Assembly: GCF_007859195.1 (NCBI RefSeq)
Contig: NZ_VOHL01000002.1
Span: forward strand, 124,001-188,000
DNA: 64,000 bases
From: Streptococcus cuniculipharyngis
Lineage (GTDB): Bacteria; Bacillota; Bacilli; Lactobacillales; Streptococcaceae
Direction: 5' to 3'
The notes beneath the pieces are model-generated. The model was not told the DNA's origin and did not search any database. It was given only the letters and a program-made list of their open reading frames with translations. Positions 16,613 to 27,516 of this stretch are shown here, piece by piece. The position numbers and the translations under genes were made by a program. The stretch's first letter is position 1; every line of letters starts with the position of its first letter.

Positions 16613-17956
16613 TTAAAAGCTCTGCTTTTTAGCCTTACGCTCAGCACGGCCCTTGGCCCGCAATTCCGCCCGTTTTTCCTTACGTCGCTTTTCATTAACG
16701 GCCCATTGAATTTTCTTCTTGTAGCCGGGCTTGATTTTTTTCTTTTTCTTCTTAACCAAGCCAATCATCTCCGTGTCCAGTTTTTGCTGGCTTTTCTCAC
16801 GATTAAGGCGACGATCGCGGTCGTAGGTGTCCTGAAGTTCACCGTGTTTCAAGACTTTGGGCACAAAGCTAATGCCTAATTTTTCCAACTCTCGAATATC
16901 AGAGTCATCACTTGGCTTATAAAGGGTAATGGCTGTGCCACTAAGGCCATTGCGGCCTGTTCGACCAACACGATGGACAAAAAAGCTCAAGTCTTGAGGA
17001 ATTTCATCATTGATGACATGACTGACGCCCTCAATATCAATGCCTCGTGCTGCCAAGTCTGTCGCTACGATGTACTGATAGTCTAAATTTTTGACCTGGT
17101 TCATGATACGCTTACGTTCACGGGGTGGCACATTCCCATGAATTTTAGCCACCTTCAAGCCATTGGCTACCAAGTACTGGTGTAACTCTTCTGCCCGTGT
17201 CTTGGTATTGACAAAAATCATGGCCAAATAGGGCTGCATGCCCTGAATCATTTCTAAAATCTGACCATTCTTATCCCGACCCTTGGTGGATACCAGCCAA
17301 TTGTCAATGGTATCGGCAATCACCGTCTGGGTTTTGATTTTTTCCATCATGGGATTGGTCAGGTATTTTTTCAAGAAAGGCTGTAATTTTTGCGGAATGG
17401 TCGCTGAAAAGACCAAGATCTGCACATCCTTAGCCAGGCGAGCAGCAATGCGGTCAACCGTGTCCAAAAAGCCCATGTCCAAGGTCATATCCGCCTCATC
17501 AACCACAAAAGTCTTAGCCTTATGAATGTCCAAATCACCTGACTGAACCAAATCATAGATTCGACCTGGTGTCCCAACCACAAGATGGGGCTGATGGGTC
17601 TTGAGACGCTCAATCTGTCGTTGCTTGTCTGTCCCTCCCACATAATTGGCCAAGCGAATCTCCTGCTCGGAAAAAGAAGCGAGTTGCTGACAGGCCTTGT
17701 AAATCTGCGTGGCTAACTCACGAGATGGGGCAGTGATAACAGCCTGCACCTGCTGGCTTGTCTCATCTAATTGCTGAAAAATCGGTAGCAAAAAGGTATG
17801 GGTTTTCCCTGACCCTGTTTTTGACTCACCAACAATATCTCTTCCTGATAAGACAAGAGGAATCAGTTTTTCCTGTACAGGTGTTGGTTGGATAAATTTC
17901 AGGTCTGCCAAAGCTGCCTGTATAGATGGTTTAAAATTAAAATCTGTAAAGTTCAT
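16613..17956 (-). CDS. cshB: DEAD-box RNA helicase (CshB type)
   Basis: ATP-dependent RNA helicase for ribosome assembly, mRNA turnover and cold adaptation. In 447 residues: Q motif near FIQPTPVQ (21-28), Walker A SKTGSGKT (45-52), PSREL, DEAD (153-156), SAT, RGID and HRVGRTGR. The C-terminal about 75 residues are strongly basic (KKKKKKIKPGYKKK) and probably bind RNA. It is monocistronic between mraY and the ABC importer. The choice of CshB over CshA is by length and the basic tail. Confidence 0.88.
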   Translation of the reverse strand: MNFTDFNFKPSIQAALADLKFIQPTPVQEKLIPLVLSGRDIVGESKTGSGKTHTFLLPIFQQLDETSQQVQAVITAPSRELATQIYKACQQLASFSEQEIRLANYVGGTDKQRQIERLKTHQPHLVVGTPGRIYDLVQSGDLDIHKAKTFVVDEADMTLDMGFLDTVDRIAARLAKDVQILVFSATIPQKLQPFLKKYLTNPMMEKIKTQTVIADTIDNWLVSTKGRDKNGQILEMIQGMQPYLAMIFVNTKTRAEELHQYLVANGLKVAKIHGNVPPRERKRIMNQVKNLDYQYIVATDLAARGIDIEGVSHVINDEIPQDLSFFVHRVGRTGRNGLSGTAITLYKPSDDSDIRELEKLGISFVPKVLKHGELQDTYDRDRRLNREKSQQKLDTEMIGLVKKKKKKIKPGYKKKIQWAVNEKRRKEKRAELRAKGRAERKAKKQSF

Positions 17957-18009
17957 ACCTTTTATTATAACAAAAAAGCCAATAAGAAGAAACTCTGACT
18001 ATCTCTTGA

Positions 18010-18042
18010 CCACAAATAAAAAGAAGGACCACAGTCCCTCTT
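18010..18042 (-). terminator. Terminator of the mraY cluster
   Basis: Minus strand: stem AAGAGGGAC-type arm pairing with GTCCTTCTT (one mismatch, loop TGTG at 18030-18033), followed by TTTATTTG. Confidence 0.65.
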
Positions 18043-18044
18043 TC

Positions 18045-19049
18045 TCACAGATATAGAATCAGCAAAGTTAGGGCACTCATCAGCAGCCCAACCAACCAAA
18101 AGAAGATATCTACCTTCCACTCACTCCAGACCTGACCCCGACCGGTAAAGCCACCTAATTCAAAATGGTGATGGAGCGGGGTCATACGGAAAATCCGACG
18201 ACCCTCACCATATTTTTTCTTGGTGTATTTGAAATAGGCCACCTGCAGCATGACCGAGCTGGTTTCACAGACATAAACAAAACCAATCAAGAGCAAGGTC
18301 CATTCCTGATGGAGAGCAATGGAAATGGTGGCTAGCAAGGCTCCTAGGGCAAGGCTACCCACATCCCCCATAAAAATTTTAGCTGGTTTTTTATTGTAAA
18401 GAAAGAAACCAAGCAGACCACCAATGGTACTAACAATCAGGAGCAAGACATCATATTGCTTTTGCACTAGGGCAATGATGCCATAAGCTGTCAGGCTAAT
18501 CACCACTGAAATAGAGGCTAAACCGTCCAGACCGTCTGTCAGATTGACTGCATTAGAAAAGCCGACAATCCAAAACAGAACAAAGCCTAAATAGAAAATC
18601 CCTAAATTCAAGTCCAACCCAAAGAGGTTTAAAGAGGTCGCTCCACTAGGCTGACTATAGGCAAAGTAAAAAATTAGGCCTGCCAGAATCTGAGCTGACA
18701 TTTTTTGGCTTGGGGTAAGGCCCTCATTGATTTTTTTAAAAATCTTGAGAAAGTCATCAAGAAAACCAATGCCGCCATAAATCAGCACTACAGATAAAAT
18801 CGCTAGTCCTGGAGCCCATTGACTAGGCAGGGTGGTCAGTAAAAGAGCTAACAAACTAACCACTACTGAAACAGAGAGAAACACAAAGCCTCCCATGGTT
18901 GGTGTGCCAGCCTTGGCCATGTGCTGCTTGACATCTTCATGCATTTGTTGCCCACCAATTTTTTTCCTTTGGAAAAAGGTCATAAAATGTGGAATGAGAA
19001 AGACTGTCAAGGCAAAGCTTATGCCACCAGCCATTAAACTTACAAACAT
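18045..19049 (-). CDS. mraY: Phospho-N-acetylmuramoyl-pentapeptide transferase
   Basis: Makes lipid I by moving phospho-MurNAc-pentapeptide onto undecaprenyl phosphate. The 334 residues form about ten membrane helices, with the conserved loops KAGTPTMGG (about 46-54), [10 protein letters not shown] (catalytic Asp region), [12 protein letters not shown] and the cytoplasmic MTPLHHHFE histidine loop. Last gene of rsmH-ftsL-pbp2x-mraY, one base after the pbp2x stop, and followed by a terminator. Confidence 0.98.
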   Translation of the reverse strand: MFVSLMAGGISFALTVFLIPHFMTFFQRKKIGGQQMHEDVKQHMAKAGTPTMGGFVFLSVSVVVSLLALLLTTLPSQWAPGLAILSVVLIYGGIGFLDDFLKIFKKINEGLTPSQKMSAQILAGLIFYFAYSQPSGATSLNLFGLDLNLGIFYLGFVLFWIVGFSNAVNLTDGLDGLASISVVISLTAYGIIALVQKQYDVLLLIVSTIGGLLGFFLYNKKPAKIFMGDVGSLALGALLATISIALHQEWTLLLIGFVYVCETSSVMLQVAYFKYTKKKYGEGRRIFRMTPLHHHFELGGFTGRGQVWSEWKVDIFFWLVGLLMSALTLLILYL

Positions 19050-19050
19050 G

Positions 19051-21294
19051 TTAATCTCCTAACGTTACACTTATTTTTTTCAATTTATTAATTGATGTTC
19101 CAGCATCAATGTTTTGCTGGATAACCTTGCCTGAGGACGATCCCTTGAAGCTGACTTCAACACCCATCCATTTGGCAAATACCTCTACATTTTTCTTGGT
19201 CCAGCCATACATGTCAGGGACATTTTCCAAATTACTGGTCAATATTAAAATCTGTTGATTTTCTTTTAGGTCACTACCTGGCTTGACCGAAAGTTTACTA
19301 ATCTTACTTCCTGACCCCAAAACAACTGGGTGCACAAGGTTGCGACGAAGCTCATCTGCCGTATCCCCTGGACTTTCGCCCAATACATCTGGCAATTGAT
19401 AAGGACTTGATGTTTTCGATGGATTTTCAACCGGACTGAGAACTGTGTCCTTCATCAGAATAGCTTCTTCAAGAACAGGATTGACCACATCTTTCCAAAA
19501 TAGGCCTGACCACTCTTGTGGTTGCTGCAAGGTAACATACATGATAAAGTCAGGGTTATCTGACGGTACCATGGCCACAACGGAATAAATATAGTCCCGT
19601 GGTCCTGTCAAATAACCAGAGCCATCTTCGGCAGCGATTTGGGCGGTTCCTGACTTAACTGCTACTGACTGATTATTGGCTTGGATAATCGGTCCCTCTG
19701 TTTTAGAGTAAAGGGTTCCGAAATTCGGATCAGTACCAACGGTTACCATATAATCACGGGTTTGGCTGGCTGCTTGCTTGGAAACTGGATGACCGACTTC
19801 TTCTTTTTGACTGACCCGTGAACTATCCGTATTAGGGTCATAAATCCGACTAATAAACTGGGGCTCTAGCATCACCCCATCGTTTGAGATAGCTGTAAAG
19901 GCTCGAAGCATTTGGGTTTGGGTCACAGCAATCCCCTGCCCAAAAGAACTCATGGCAATGCTGACAATATTGTCAGCTGGCATTAAACCAGTCGCCTCAT
20001 TCCCCATCCCAAAACGTGTTGGGAAACCAAAACGAAACTTAGCCAGATAATTAAGCCATTTGTCCTCACCCATTTTCTGCTCAAGCAAAGTCATCCCGAT
20101 ATTACTAGAGTAGGCAAAACCTTGGGCAAAGGACATGTAGCCCCCTGTTGACGTTCCATCATTGACCGACCAGTCTCGGATAGTAGCATCAATCAAGGTC
20201 AGACTACTATTATTGTAAATCTCATTGGGATTAAAGACCCCTGCATCAATTGAGGAGGCGAGAGTCATCACCTTCAAGGTTGAACCCGGTTCATAGTTGG
20301 TCTGATAGAGAGCACTACGCCAGGTAAAATCTTCTGTCAAGCCTTCCTTGGTATCTGCATTAAATGTTGGCCGTTGAGTGGTGGCTAAAATTTCACCCGT
20401 CTTTGCATTAACCAGGGTAGCACTAGCCTGGACACCTCTGGCCTTGGATTGAAAAACATCCATTTGCGTTTCCAAATAGCGCTGGATGGGCTCCGATAAG
20501 GTGGTGTAGATGTCCTTACCATTGATAGCCTTGCTCACCTGAACACCTGTTCCCAATAGGGTATTCCCATTTTTATCCTTTTGATAGGTAATTTTACCAT
20601 CCGTTCCTGATAAAATATCATTGAAGGCAGCTTCCAACCCAGTTGTACCAACCAGGTGCTTGTTCCCGTCTTTATCTTCCTGGGTTTGGGCTAGACCAAT
20701 AAATTGAGAAGCAAAGGTTCCGTTGGGGTACATACGGCTCGTACTTGTTTCAAAAGCAATCCCTTTAACCCCTGCTGATTCGGCTGCCTTTTTGATATTA
20801 CTCATGGTGCTATAGGTTAAGTTGCCCCCTTTGACCCCGAAGTAAACCTGAGTCAGACCCTCTTGCGATAGTTGTTTTAACACATAGTCCTTTTCCAACT
20901 TGAGGTATTTTTTAAAAATATCCGCCACCTGGCCATACTGGTCAGCCTTGACAAACAACTCCTCACCAGTAGCCGTCACGTAATTTTTGTCAATAATGGC
21001 ATAGACGCTGTAGGTCGTAGAATCCTCAGCAATCACATTACCATTGCGATCATAGATGGTTCCCCGCCTAGCGGCTACCGTCTGCGTGCGCTGGTAGACT
21101 TGCTTCGCTCCTTCAGACAAATCCACACCAAACTTCTTATCTGTCCCAATGATAATAACAAAGTTAATCATAAAGATAAAGAAGAAAAAGATGGACAAGA
21201 GCATCAAGTTTTGCCCTACCCGAACACGATTTTCAGCTGGTCTTCGGCGATCAGTCAACACATACTGTAAAAAATAATCCGTGAATTTTCTCAT
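19051..21294 (-). CDS. pbpX: Penicillin-binding protein 2x (class B, septal transpeptidase)
   Basis: Essential septal D,D-transpeptidase working with FtsW. In 747 residues: a cytoplasmic tail and membrane helix (about 29-49), pedestal domain, transpeptidase motifs SxxK as STLK (Ser338 to Lys341), SSN near 396 and KSGT (547-550), and two C-terminal PASTA domains (from about 630). The third active-site-box residue is Leu where pneumococcal Pbp2x has Met (STMK). The gene overlaps ftsL by four bases, as is usual, and mraY follows at once. Confidence 0.97.
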   Translation of the reverse strand: MRKFTDYFLQYVLTDRRRPAENRVRVGQNLMLLSIFFFFIFMINFVIIIGTDKKFGVDLSEGAKQVYQRTQTVAARRGTIYDRNGNVIAEDSTTYSVYAIIDKNYVTATGEELFVKADQYGQVADIFKKYLKLEKDYVLKQLSQEGLTQVYFGVKGGNLTYSTMSNIKKAAESAGVKGIAFETSTSRMYPNGTFASQFIGLAQTQEDKDGNKHLVGTTGLEAAFNDILSGTDGKITYQKDKNGNTLLGTGVQVSKAINGKDIYTTLSEPIQRYLETQMDVFQSKARGVQASATLVNAKTGEILATTQRPTFNADTKEGLTEDFTWRSALYQTNYEPGSTLKVMTLASSIDAGVFNPNEIYNNSSLTLIDATIRDWSVNDGTSTGGYMSFAQGFAYSSNIGMTLLEQKMGEDKWLNYLAKFRFGFPTRFGMGNEATGLMPADNIVSIAMSSFGQGIAVTQTQMLRAFTAISNDGVMLEPQFISRIYDPNTDSSRVSQKEEVGHPVSKQAASQTRDYMVTVGTDPNFGTLYSKTEGPIIQANNQSVAVKSGTAQIAAEDGSGYLTGPRDYIYSVVAMVPSDNPDFIMYVTLQQPQEWSGLFWKDVVNPVLEEAILMKDTVLSPVENPSKTSSPYQLPDVLGESPGDTADELRRNLVHPVVLGSGSKISKLSVKPGSDLKENQQILILTSNLENVPDMYGWTKKNVEVFAKWMGVEVSFKGSSSGKVIQQNIDAGTSINKLKKISVTLGD

Positions 21295-21623
21295 TCTTCC
21301 GCGTCCACCTTACCAATATTATCGTGCTGGATACTAAGACCGGCCTCTGTCGCTATCTTGGCAATGCGGTCAAAACGATTTAATTCATTGACCTCCTGCT
21401 TGGCATCATTGAGTTCCGTTTCCTTCTCGCTGATTTTATTATTCAAGCTAGTGACTTCCTGTTGAACCTGCAACATTCTGGTTTGGAGGTAAACAATGCT
21501 GATGGCCATGGTAACCGCTGTGACCACAAGGGCACCATAAAAAGCCTTCTCAATTCTAGACAAGGTCCTAATATGATCTTGAAGCACCTGTGATAAGGCT
21601 TCCTGTCGTTTTTCTTTTGACAT
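21291..21623 (-). CDS. ftsL: Cell-division protein FtsL
   Basis: 110-residue bitopic division protein: charged cytoplasmic N-terminus, one membrane helix (about 28-48) and an extracellular leucine-zipper coiled coil (QQEVTSLNNKISEKETELNDAKQEVNELNRF). It forms the FtsB-FtsL-FtsQ bridge. Position between rsmH and pbp2x and the four-base overlap with pbp2x confirm the call despite low sequence conservation in this family. Confidence 0.93.
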   Translation of the reverse strand: MSKEKRQEALSQVLQDHIRTLSRIEKAFYGALVVTAVTMAISIVYLQTRMLQVQQEVTSLNNKISEKETELNDAKQEVNELNRFDRIAKIATEAGLSIQHDNIGKVDAEE

Positions 21624-21628
21624 AGCTG

Positions 21629-22579
21629 TTATTTCCTAATTCTCTTAATGACACGGAGCTTAGCAGAATGAGCCCGATTATTTTGGTCCAGTTCCTCTAG
21701 GCTTGGCAGAATAGGCTTACGAGTAACCAGTTCATATTGAGCCTCCAAGTTTTCAGGCACAAAGGGAAGTCCCTTAGGAACCTGGACTGTGCTGACCTCT
21801 TTGAAAAGCTGCTTGGTCAAACGATCTTCCAAAGAATGAAAGGTAATCACTGACATTCGCCCATCCACTGCCAATAGCCTTAAGGCCTCTTGCAAGGAAG
21901 CTTCCGCTGCTCCTAACTCATCATTGACTTCAATCCGGATAGCTTGAAAGATTTGTTTGGCCGGATGTCCCTTCTTTTTTAGTTCTTTGGCTGGCTTGGC
22001 TGCCTTTATCACCTCTGCTAATTCAGTCGTTGTTTCAATGGGCGTGACTGCTCGAGCTTGCTCGATTTTTCTGGCCACTTGCTTGGCAAATTTATCCTCA
22101 CCATAGCGGAAAAAAATCCGCACCAAATCATGGTAATCATAGTGATTGACCACCTCATACGCTGTTAGACTCGCCTCTTGATTCATCCGCATATCTAAAG
22201 GCGCATCTTGCTTATAAGAAAAGCCACGCTCTTTTTGGTCTAATTGTGGGCTAGACACTCCCAAGTCATAGATAATGCCATCAATTTCCTCTACCCCATA
22301 ACGAGCGAGATTGGCTGCTAAATGTCTAAAATTATCCTTGATAAAGGTTACTTGGCCCTTCGCGACATAGTCTTTTAAGCGTTCCTTAGCATGATCAATA
22401 GCGGTTTGGTCCTGATCAAAACAGTAGAGATGCCCCTGGTCGCCGAGTTGCGACAAGAGATAGGCACTGTGGCCTGCTCCACCGAGGGTGGCATCAACAT
22501 AAATCCCGTCTGGTTTAATGGCTAACTGATCAACTGTTTCGTGCAAAAGAACCGTTACATGATGAAAATTTTTAGTCAT
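21629..22579 (-). CDS. rsmH: 16S rRNA (cytosine-1402-N4) methyltransferase
   Basis: Methylates C1402 of 16S rRNA. About 316 residues with the SAM motif [10 protein letters not shown], the FDQDQ acidic loop, [11 protein letters not shown] and the C-terminal ITFHSLEDR signature. I start at the second ATG (22579, [14 protein letters not shown]), which matches the family N-terminus; ATG 22585 is two codons upstream. No strong ribosome-binding site is seen at either. First gene of the rsmH-ftsL-pbp2x-mraY cluster. Confidence 0.96.
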   Translation of the reverse strand: MTKNFHHVTVLLHETVDQLAIKPDGIYVDATLGGAGHSAYLLSQLGDQGHLYCFDQDQTAIDHAKERLKDYVAKGQVTFIKDNFRHLAANLARYGVEEIDGIIYDLGVSSPQLDQKERGFSYKQDAPLDMRMNQEASLTAYEVVNHYDYHDLVRIFFRYGEDKFAKQVARKIEQARAVTPIETTTELAEVIKAAKPAKELKKKGHPAKQIFQAIRIEVNDELGAAEASLQEALRLLAVDGRMSVITFHSLEDRLTKQLFKEVSTVQVPKGLPFVPENLEAQYELVTRKPILPSLEELDQNNRAHSAKLRVIKRIRK

Positions 22580-22661
22580 AGACATATTTTAACATATTTT
22601 ACCTATTTTATAAATTAAAAGGAAGTCTCTTTCTTAATCTGCAACTTATCAGCCAAGACAA

Positions 22662-22697
22662 CTAAAAAATTCTCCAAATCCTAAGATTTGGAGAATT
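22662..22697 (-). terminator. Terminator of the PepSY-protein gene
   Basis: Perfect 13-base arms, AATTCTCCAAATC and its complement (22668-22680/22685-22697), with T-tracts on either side; on the minus strand it follows the PepSY gene. Confidence 0.9.
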
Positions 22698-22722
22698 TTC
22701 TTACGCTATTCCTTAACAAAGC

Positions 22723-23472
22723 TTACTCTGCTGGACTTGATGATGTTTCAATCACTTCATTGTTAGCTGCATTGAGGATATAGTGGTATCTCACACCATT
22801 GCTGACAAAGTCAACATCCACTTGTTTTGTGCCGTCTTCTTCATCTTGTTCAAGACCAAGAAGAGTTGCATCTTCAACTGCTACACCGGCATCGGCAGCT
22901 GCTGCAGCAAGAATTTTTTCTTGTTGAGCTGCTGATAGGCTACTTGTTGCGGTGTCTGAATCCTCTGCATCTGATTCACTTGACTCATCTGCTGATTCTG
23001 AACCTTTTTCAATGATTTCACCACTGTCTGCATTTAGGGTGTACTCGTATTCTTTACCTTGGCTAGTAAATTCAACCTTAACTTGGTTAACACCGTCAAC
23101 ACTTGTCTCTGTAACTGCTGTAACCGTCGCATCTTCTGCAGCCACACCGGCATCAGCCAGGGCTGCGGCAATCGCATCATCTTGGCTCAGAGGACCGCTA
23201 ACTGAACCATCAGTGCTTGAAGACTTAGCACTTGATGAAGCAGATGATCCTGAAGAAGAAGCTTCAGATGTCCCTTTTTTGTCAGAAGCTGAAGCGCTAG
23301 CAGATGAAGACGTCTTATCTGCCGAACTGTTTGACGCAGTTTCTTTGGTGCTTGAACTATTTGAAACAGTTGCTGAATTATTCGAATTCAAAACAGCATT
23401 AGCACAGGTCGAAAGACCAAGGATAGATAGCAGGGCAATTGCAGCAGCAATTAATATTTTTTTGATTTTCAT
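22723..23472 (-). CDS. Secreted protein with two PepSY-like domains
   Basis: 249 residues: a signal peptide (KKILIAAAIALLSILGLSTCANA), a Ser/Ala/Lys-rich linker (about 30-95), then two PepSY-like repeats (about 98-157 and 180-245) that align with each other. Both contain AxxDAGVAxEDAT, a variable loop, QVxVxF and a YxLNAxxxEVIE-type end. They are separated by a short acidic linker. The cysteine in LSTCANA is not a regular lipobox, and cleavage after ANA by signal peptidase I is plausible. PepSY domains are often linked to protease inhibition or wall-side binding; the function here is unknown. Monocistronic with its own terminator. Confidence 0.8.
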   Translation of the reverse strand: MKIKKILIAAAIALLSILGLSTCANAVLNSNNSATVSNSSSTKETASNSSADKTSSSASASASDKKGTSEASSSGSSASSSAKSSSTDGSVSGPLSQDDAIAAALADAGVAAEDATVTAVTETSVDGVNQVKVEFTSQGKEYEYTLNADSGEIIEKGSESADESSESDAEDSDTATSSLSAAQQEKILAAAAADAGVAVEDATLLGLEQDEEDGTKQVDVDFVSNGVRYHYILNAANNEVIETSSSPAE

Positions 23473-23581
23473 GTGAATTTCTCCTTTTTATTACTTTTCT
23501 ATTCTATGCTAAGACACTAAGACTGTCAAGCAATTTGACCTGATAAAATAAAAGAAACAGAATTTATTCCCAAACAGAGAA

Positions 23582-23609
23582 AAGACAAACCTCAAGTAGG
23601 GTTTGTCTT
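23582..23609 (-). terminator. Terminator of the glyQS operon
   Basis: 10-base arms AAGACAAACC/GGTTTGTCTT with an 8-base loop; minus-strand transcription then meets TTTCTC. It is about 35 bases after the last gene. Confidence 0.75.
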
Positions 23610-23642
23610 CCAGTCAACTGCTCATGAAAAATAGCAACACTT

Positions 23643-23897
23643 TTAATCTTGGTCCGTCAAGGAACGACCATGAAGCCCTTTCTCTCGCTGAATTTGCTTG
23701 AGTTTTTCTGGGGTAACGTCATTGCCTTCTTCGTCAACAATTTTAAGGCCTTCAATGTGACTACGGACAGCCCGACGATAGCCTTCAATGTATTCTTCCC
23801 GCAAAGCTTTTTGTTCTAGTAATTCGGCCTCAGTCAAGCCAGTTGATTTTTTCTTGCGGGCCAGTTCATTAATTCGATCAATTTTTGCTTGTTCCAT
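23643..23897 (-). CDS. UPF0291 (DUF896, YnzC-like) protein
   Basis: 84-residue cytoplasmic protein of the DUF896 family: [36 protein letters not shown] is the two-helix core found in Bacillus YnzC. The C-terminal half ([18 protein letters not shown]) is the streptococcal extension. No biochemical role is established. It is 8 bases after glyS and so probably the last gene of the glycine T-box operon. Confidence 0.88.
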   Translation of the reverse strand: MEQAKIDRINELARKKKSTGLTEAELLEQKALREEYIEGYRRAVRSHIEGLKIVDEEGNDVTPEKLKQIQREKGLHGRSLTDQD

Positions 23898-23905
23898 AAG
23901 ATCTC

Positions 23906-25939
23906 CTATTTGGTTTGTAGTTGGTTAAAGATGGCAAATTGTCCTGCTTGATCCGCCAAAGAAGCAAGCAAGGCCAAACGGTTATTTTTCACCGCCTGGT
24001 CATCAACCATGACCATGGTATTGTCAAAGAAATCCGCAATGACTGGGCTAAGGGCAAAGAGCTGATCCAAACTAGCAGGCAAGGACTGGGTCAAGTCTAA
24101 ACGGCTAATGGCCTGATAGAATTTGCTTTCAGCTAGATTATCAAACAAGCTATCATCAACTGTTCTTGTTTCTGCTTTTTCCGCTAAATTAAAGACTCGG
24201 GCCAGATTTTCCACTGCCACCTTATAACCTTCTGTTTGAGCTTGCTTGGTCAACCACTTAGCTGTCGCTAAGAGCTGAGGCACCTGCCAAGTCGTGCTTG
24301 CCAAAACAGCTGTCCGGATATCCTTGGCCATCTGATCATCAGCTAGCATTTTATCCAAACGCGCTTGAATAAAGGTCAAGACCTCCGCTTGATTATTATA
24401 AGCTAGGCTTGCGAGATCATAGACTTGTGCCAAAAGGTCTTTCAAATCTAGTGGCCAAGCCCGCTCTTCCAAAATCCTTACCAGACCTTGGGCAGCACGG
24501 CGAAGGGCATATGGGTCATTGGAACCACTTGGAATCAAGCTAACACTAAAGAAGGAAAGCAGGGTATCCAGCTTGTCCGCAAAAGCGAGAATTGCTCCAA
24601 CCTGGCTTTCTGGCAAAGCCCCTTCACTGCTGCTTGGCAAATAATGCTCACGAATGGCAGTTGCCACGCCACTGCTTTCACCTGCTAGGCGGGCATATTT
24701 TTCACCCATGACGCCTTGTAACTCATCAAATTCTCCCACCATCCCCGTCAAGAGGTCAAATTTATAAATAGTTGCTGCACGCTCTAAATCAGCCAAGTCG
24801 CTGGCAGACAGGTCTAGCTGCTGGGCAAGGTAGAGAGCAATCTCTTTGGTCCGCTTCATGTGGTCAGCTAAAGAGCCAATTTTCTCATGGAAGGTCACAT
24901 GTTCTAGCTTGGTTACCAAGTCAGTAATCTCTAACTTCTGGTCTTCACGCCAGAAGAATTCGGCATCTTCCAAGCGTGCCAAGAGCACCTTTTGATTGCC
25001 TTTGATGACATTTTCTAAGTGTTGGTCATTACCATTGTGAACAGAAACAAAGGCGGGTAAGAGTTGGCCTGCTTGGTCACGGACAACAAAGTAGCGTTGG
25101 TGATTTTTCATGGAGGTAATCAAGACTTCTTCTGGAACCTCTAGGTATTTGGCATCAAATTGTCCCAAGAAAGCAGTTGGGTATTCAACCAAGTTCAACA
25201 CCTCATTTAGTAGGTCTGGGTCAATCTCCACTTGAATGCCATGTTTTTCTTCCAAGGCCTTAATCTGCTCGACAATCATTTGCTGACGCTGGGTTGGATT
25301 TGCCACAACAAAGACTGAGGCTAAATCTGCTTCATAGCTATCCGCACTAGCGATTTCCACATCATGACCAAGGAAACGGTGGCCACGACTAAGTCGGTTG
25401 CTTTGAACACCAAACAGCTCTAAGTCTAACAGGTCATCATCTAAGAGAACTGTTACGGTGTGCACTGGGCGGATATAGCTGGCCTTGTTACTTGCCCAAC
25501 GCATGCTCACCGGGAAGGTCATGCCGGTCAAGACTGGTGCAAGATTTGCTAAAACTTCCTTGACTGGCTTACCACTCTCTTGCTTGGTCACATAGACATA
25601 TTCCTCGCCCTTGATTTCCTCAAAGCGAATGTCGGCTGTCGTCAAGCCTTTGCCACGGACAAAGCCTTCCGCAGCCTTGGTGAAATTCCCATCTGCATCT
25701 AGGGCAATTTTTTTAGCTGGCCCTTTGAAATCCTCGGTTAAATCCGTCTGTTGGTCAGCCAAACCTCGCACACAAACCGCCAAGCGACGGGGAGTTGAAA
25801 AGGTCTCGATTTCTTGAAACTCTAGCCGATGTTCCTGTAAAAAGTTGGCCATTCGGTCACGCAACTGCTCCATGCTGGGAGTGACCACATAGGCTGGCAA
25901 TTCTTCCAAGCCAAGTTCTACTAATAAATTCTTTACCAT
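23906..25939 (-). CDS. glyS: Glycyl-tRNA synthetase, beta subunit
   Basis: 677-residue beta subunit of the heterotetrameric bacterial glycyl-tRNA synthetase, which handles tRNA recognition. Starts [19 protein letters not shown], the family N-terminus, and contains [33 protein letters not shown] and [23 protein letters not shown] (HD-like domain). It follows glyQ by 3 bases. Confidence 0.98.
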   Translation of the reverse strand: MVKNLLVELGLEELPAYVVTPSMEQLRDRMANFLQEHRLEFQEIETFSTPRRLAVCVRGLADQQTDLTEDFKGPAKKIALDADGNFTKAAEGFVRGKGLTTADIRFEEIKGEEYVYVTKQESGKPVKEVLANLAPVLTGMTFPVSMRWASNKASYIRPVHTVTVLLDDDLLDLELFGVQSNRLSRGHRFLGHDVEIASADSYEADLASVFVVANPTQRQQMIVEQIKALEEKHGIQVEIDPDLLNEVLNLVEYPTAFLGQFDAKYLEVPEEVLITSMKNHQRYFVVRDQAGQLLPAFVSVHNGNDQHLENVIKGNQKVLLARLEDAEFFWREDQKLEITDLVTKLEHVTFHEKIGSLADHMKRTKEIALYLAQQLDLSASDLADLERAATIYKFDLLTGMVGEFDELQGVMGEKYARLAGESSGVATAIREHYLPSSSEGALPESQVGAILAFADKLDTLLSFFSVSLIPSGSNDPYALRRAAQGLVRILEERAWPLDLKDLLAQVYDLASLAYNNQAEVLTFIQARLDKMLADDQMAKDIRTAVLASTTWQVPQLLATAKWLTKQAQTEGYKVAVENLARVFNLAEKAETRTVDDSLFDNLAESKFYQAISRLDLTQSLPASLDQLFALSPVIADFFDNTMVMVDDQAVKNNRLALLASLADQAGQFAIFNQLQTK

Positions 25940-25942
25940 GCC

Positions 25943-26857
25943 TTATTCCTCCTCTGCCAATAATTCTTGACGTGTTTTTTCATCTAACAATGGGTAACCC
26001 AAGCGTTTGCGTTCAGCGACAAAGGTCTTGGCTACCACACGCGCCAGATTACGGATACGGGCAATATAACCTGCCCGCTCTGTTACTGACACTGCCCCAC
26101 GAGCATCTAAGAGGTTAAAGGTATGCGAACATTTCAAAACATAGTCATAGGCTGGGTGAACAAGATGTTCTGCCAAGCAATTCTTGGCCTCCTGCTCAAA
26201 TTTCTCAAAATTAGCCAAAAGCATGTCTTGGTCGCTCAATTCAAAACTGTATTTGGAATGCTCATACTCTGGCTGGATGAAAATTTCGCCATATTTGACC
26301 CCATCAGCCCACTCAATGTCATAAACTGACTCCACCTCTTGGATATAAGACGCCAGACGCTCCAAACCATAGGTCACCTCAGCCGTCACAGGATAGGTCT
26401 CCAAGCCACCAACTTGTTGGAAATAAGTGAACTGAGTAATTTCCATGCCGTCAAGCCAGACCTCCCAGCCCAAACCTGCTGAACCTGTTGACGGATTTTC
26501 CCAGTTGTCCTCAACAAAACGAATATCATGTTCCAAGGGATTGATGCCCAAGAGCTCCAAACTTTGTAGGTAAAGTTCTTGAATATTGCTTGGGCTTGGT
26601 TTCATGACCACCTGAAACTGATGGTGTTGGTAAAGACGGTTAGGATTCTCCCCATAGCGACCGTCTGCTGGACGACGAGATGGCTCGACATAAGCCGCAT
26701 TCCAAGGCTCTGGCCCAATAGCACGCAAGAAGGTGTAGGGGCTCATGGTTCCCGCCCCTTTTTCATTATCATAGGCCTGCATGAGCAAGCAGCCTTGTTC
26801 ATTCCAAAATTGTTGCAAGGTCAGGATAATTTCCTGAAAGGTTAATTTTTTTGACAT
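25943..26857 (-). CDS. glyQ: Glycyl-tRNA synthetase, alpha subunit
   Basis: 304-residue catalytic alpha subunit (class II fold): [43 protein letters not shown] (motif 2) and [12 protein letters not shown] (motif 3). I use ATG 26857 with AGAGGA 5 bases upstream; ATG 26860 is adjacent and the longer open frame is not family-like. Second gene of the T-box operon, after the DUF1398 gene, with glyS next. Confidence 0.97.
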   Translation of the reverse strand: MSKKLTFQEIILTLQQFWNEQGCLLMQAYDNEKGAGTMSPYTFLRAIGPEPWNAAYVEPSRRPADGRYGENPNRLYQHHQFQVVMKPSPSNIQELYLQSLELLGINPLEHDIRFVEDNWENPSTGSAGLGWEVWLDGMEITQFTYFQQVGGLETYPVTAEVTYGLERLASYIQEVESVYDIEWADGVKYGEIFIQPEYEHSKYSFELSDQDMLLANFEKFEQEAKNCLAEHLVHPAYDYVLKCSHTFNLLDARGAVSVTERAGYIARIRNLARVVAKTFVAERKRLGYPLLDEKTRQELLAEEE

Positions 26858-26870
26858 CATATCCTCTTTT

Positions 26871-27266
26871 CTATTTATCCACACTAGGTATAATTTCTAC
26901 AAAGACAGGCTCTCCTGTCTTATCCACATAGGAACAAGTCATAGCTTCAAGGTCAATCACCCATTGGTAAATCCCAGCTTCTGCTGTTTCTTGACAGAAG
27001 GTTGGAAAATCTGTCTGTCCAGCCTGATGATGGCGTAAACTAGCCAGAAACTGATCGCGATTGACCTTGTCCGCAACCAATCCCGTCACCTGATAGCCCG
27101 TTTTTTCCAATAACTGGCCTGTTGTTGAGCGATAAGTAACCAGACCAGACTGGATATTCACCCTATTTTCCACCATGCCCAATTCCTTAAAATAAGCAAT
27201 CAGCTTAGGAAAATCAGGCCCTGTAAACTGTTCATGACCTCGATTGATATTTTCTAAGGTAAACAT
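26871..27266 (-). CDS. DUF1398 family protein
   Basis: 131-residue cytoplasmic protein that matches DUF1398 (YbcV-like): repeated 'turn' segments such as [16 protein letters not shown], then [15 protein letters not shown] and the C-terminal [33 protein letters not shown]. The family has no settled function. It is the first gene behind the glycine T-box, and glyQ starts 13 bases after its stop, so its expression should rise with uncharged tRNA-Gly. Confidence 0.75.
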   Translation of the reverse strand: MFTLENINRGHEQFTGPDFPKLIAYFKELGMVENRVNIQSGLVTYRSTTGQLLEKTGYQVTGLVADKVNRDQFLASLRHHQAGQTDFPTFCQETAEAGIYQWVIDLEAMTCSYVDKTGEPVFVEIIPSVDK

Positions 27267-27334
27267 TGACGCTCTCTTTCTATTTCCTTAATATTCCTTA
27301 TCCAAATAAGCTTTTTCCAATAATCAATCCAAAA

Positions 27335-27516
27335 CAAATAAAAACCACGCACTTTCCCCTGTTTACACAGGGGCGTAGCAACGCGGTTCCACCCTATTTT
27401 TGACTTCATTGTTATTGATTAAAGCATTGAACTGCCACCATTTACTGTACGCCTGCCTAGCTTACACCGACCTAGACTCGCTTTAAGGTTCCAATAAAAT
27501 CTCTTTCAACACACCT
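27335..27516 (-). promoter_or_regulatory. Glycine T-box riboswitch leader
   Basis: Minus-strand leader upstream of DUF1398-glyQ-glyS. The T-box motif GGGTGGAACCGCG is at 27382-27394. Stem I begins near TTGAAAGAGA (with the AGAGA motif) and returns through GGCA followed by TTCAA. The unpaired GGC (27434-27436) opposite AGAGA is the glycine specifier, followed by the usual purine. Downstream is a terminator: inner stem CCCCTGT/ACAGGGG, outer pairing AACCGCG/CGTGGTT, then TTTTTATTTG. Uncharged tRNA-Gly should favour the antiterminator. Confidence 0.93.

Noticed and set aside
16614..16630. Hairpin AAAAGC/GCTTTT at the end of the helicase gene
   Set aside because: Short stem overlapping the stop codon and no T-tract on the minus strand; not called as a terminator.
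19051..21294. Resistance-type mosaic Pbp2x
   Set aside because: Only one active-site-box change (Leu for Met) is seen, and without comparison sequences a mosaic cannot be claimed.
22952..23476. Plus-strand open frame of 174 codons
   Set aside because: It is the antisense of the Ser/Ala-rich PepSY protein gene; the low-complexity repeat keeps it open.
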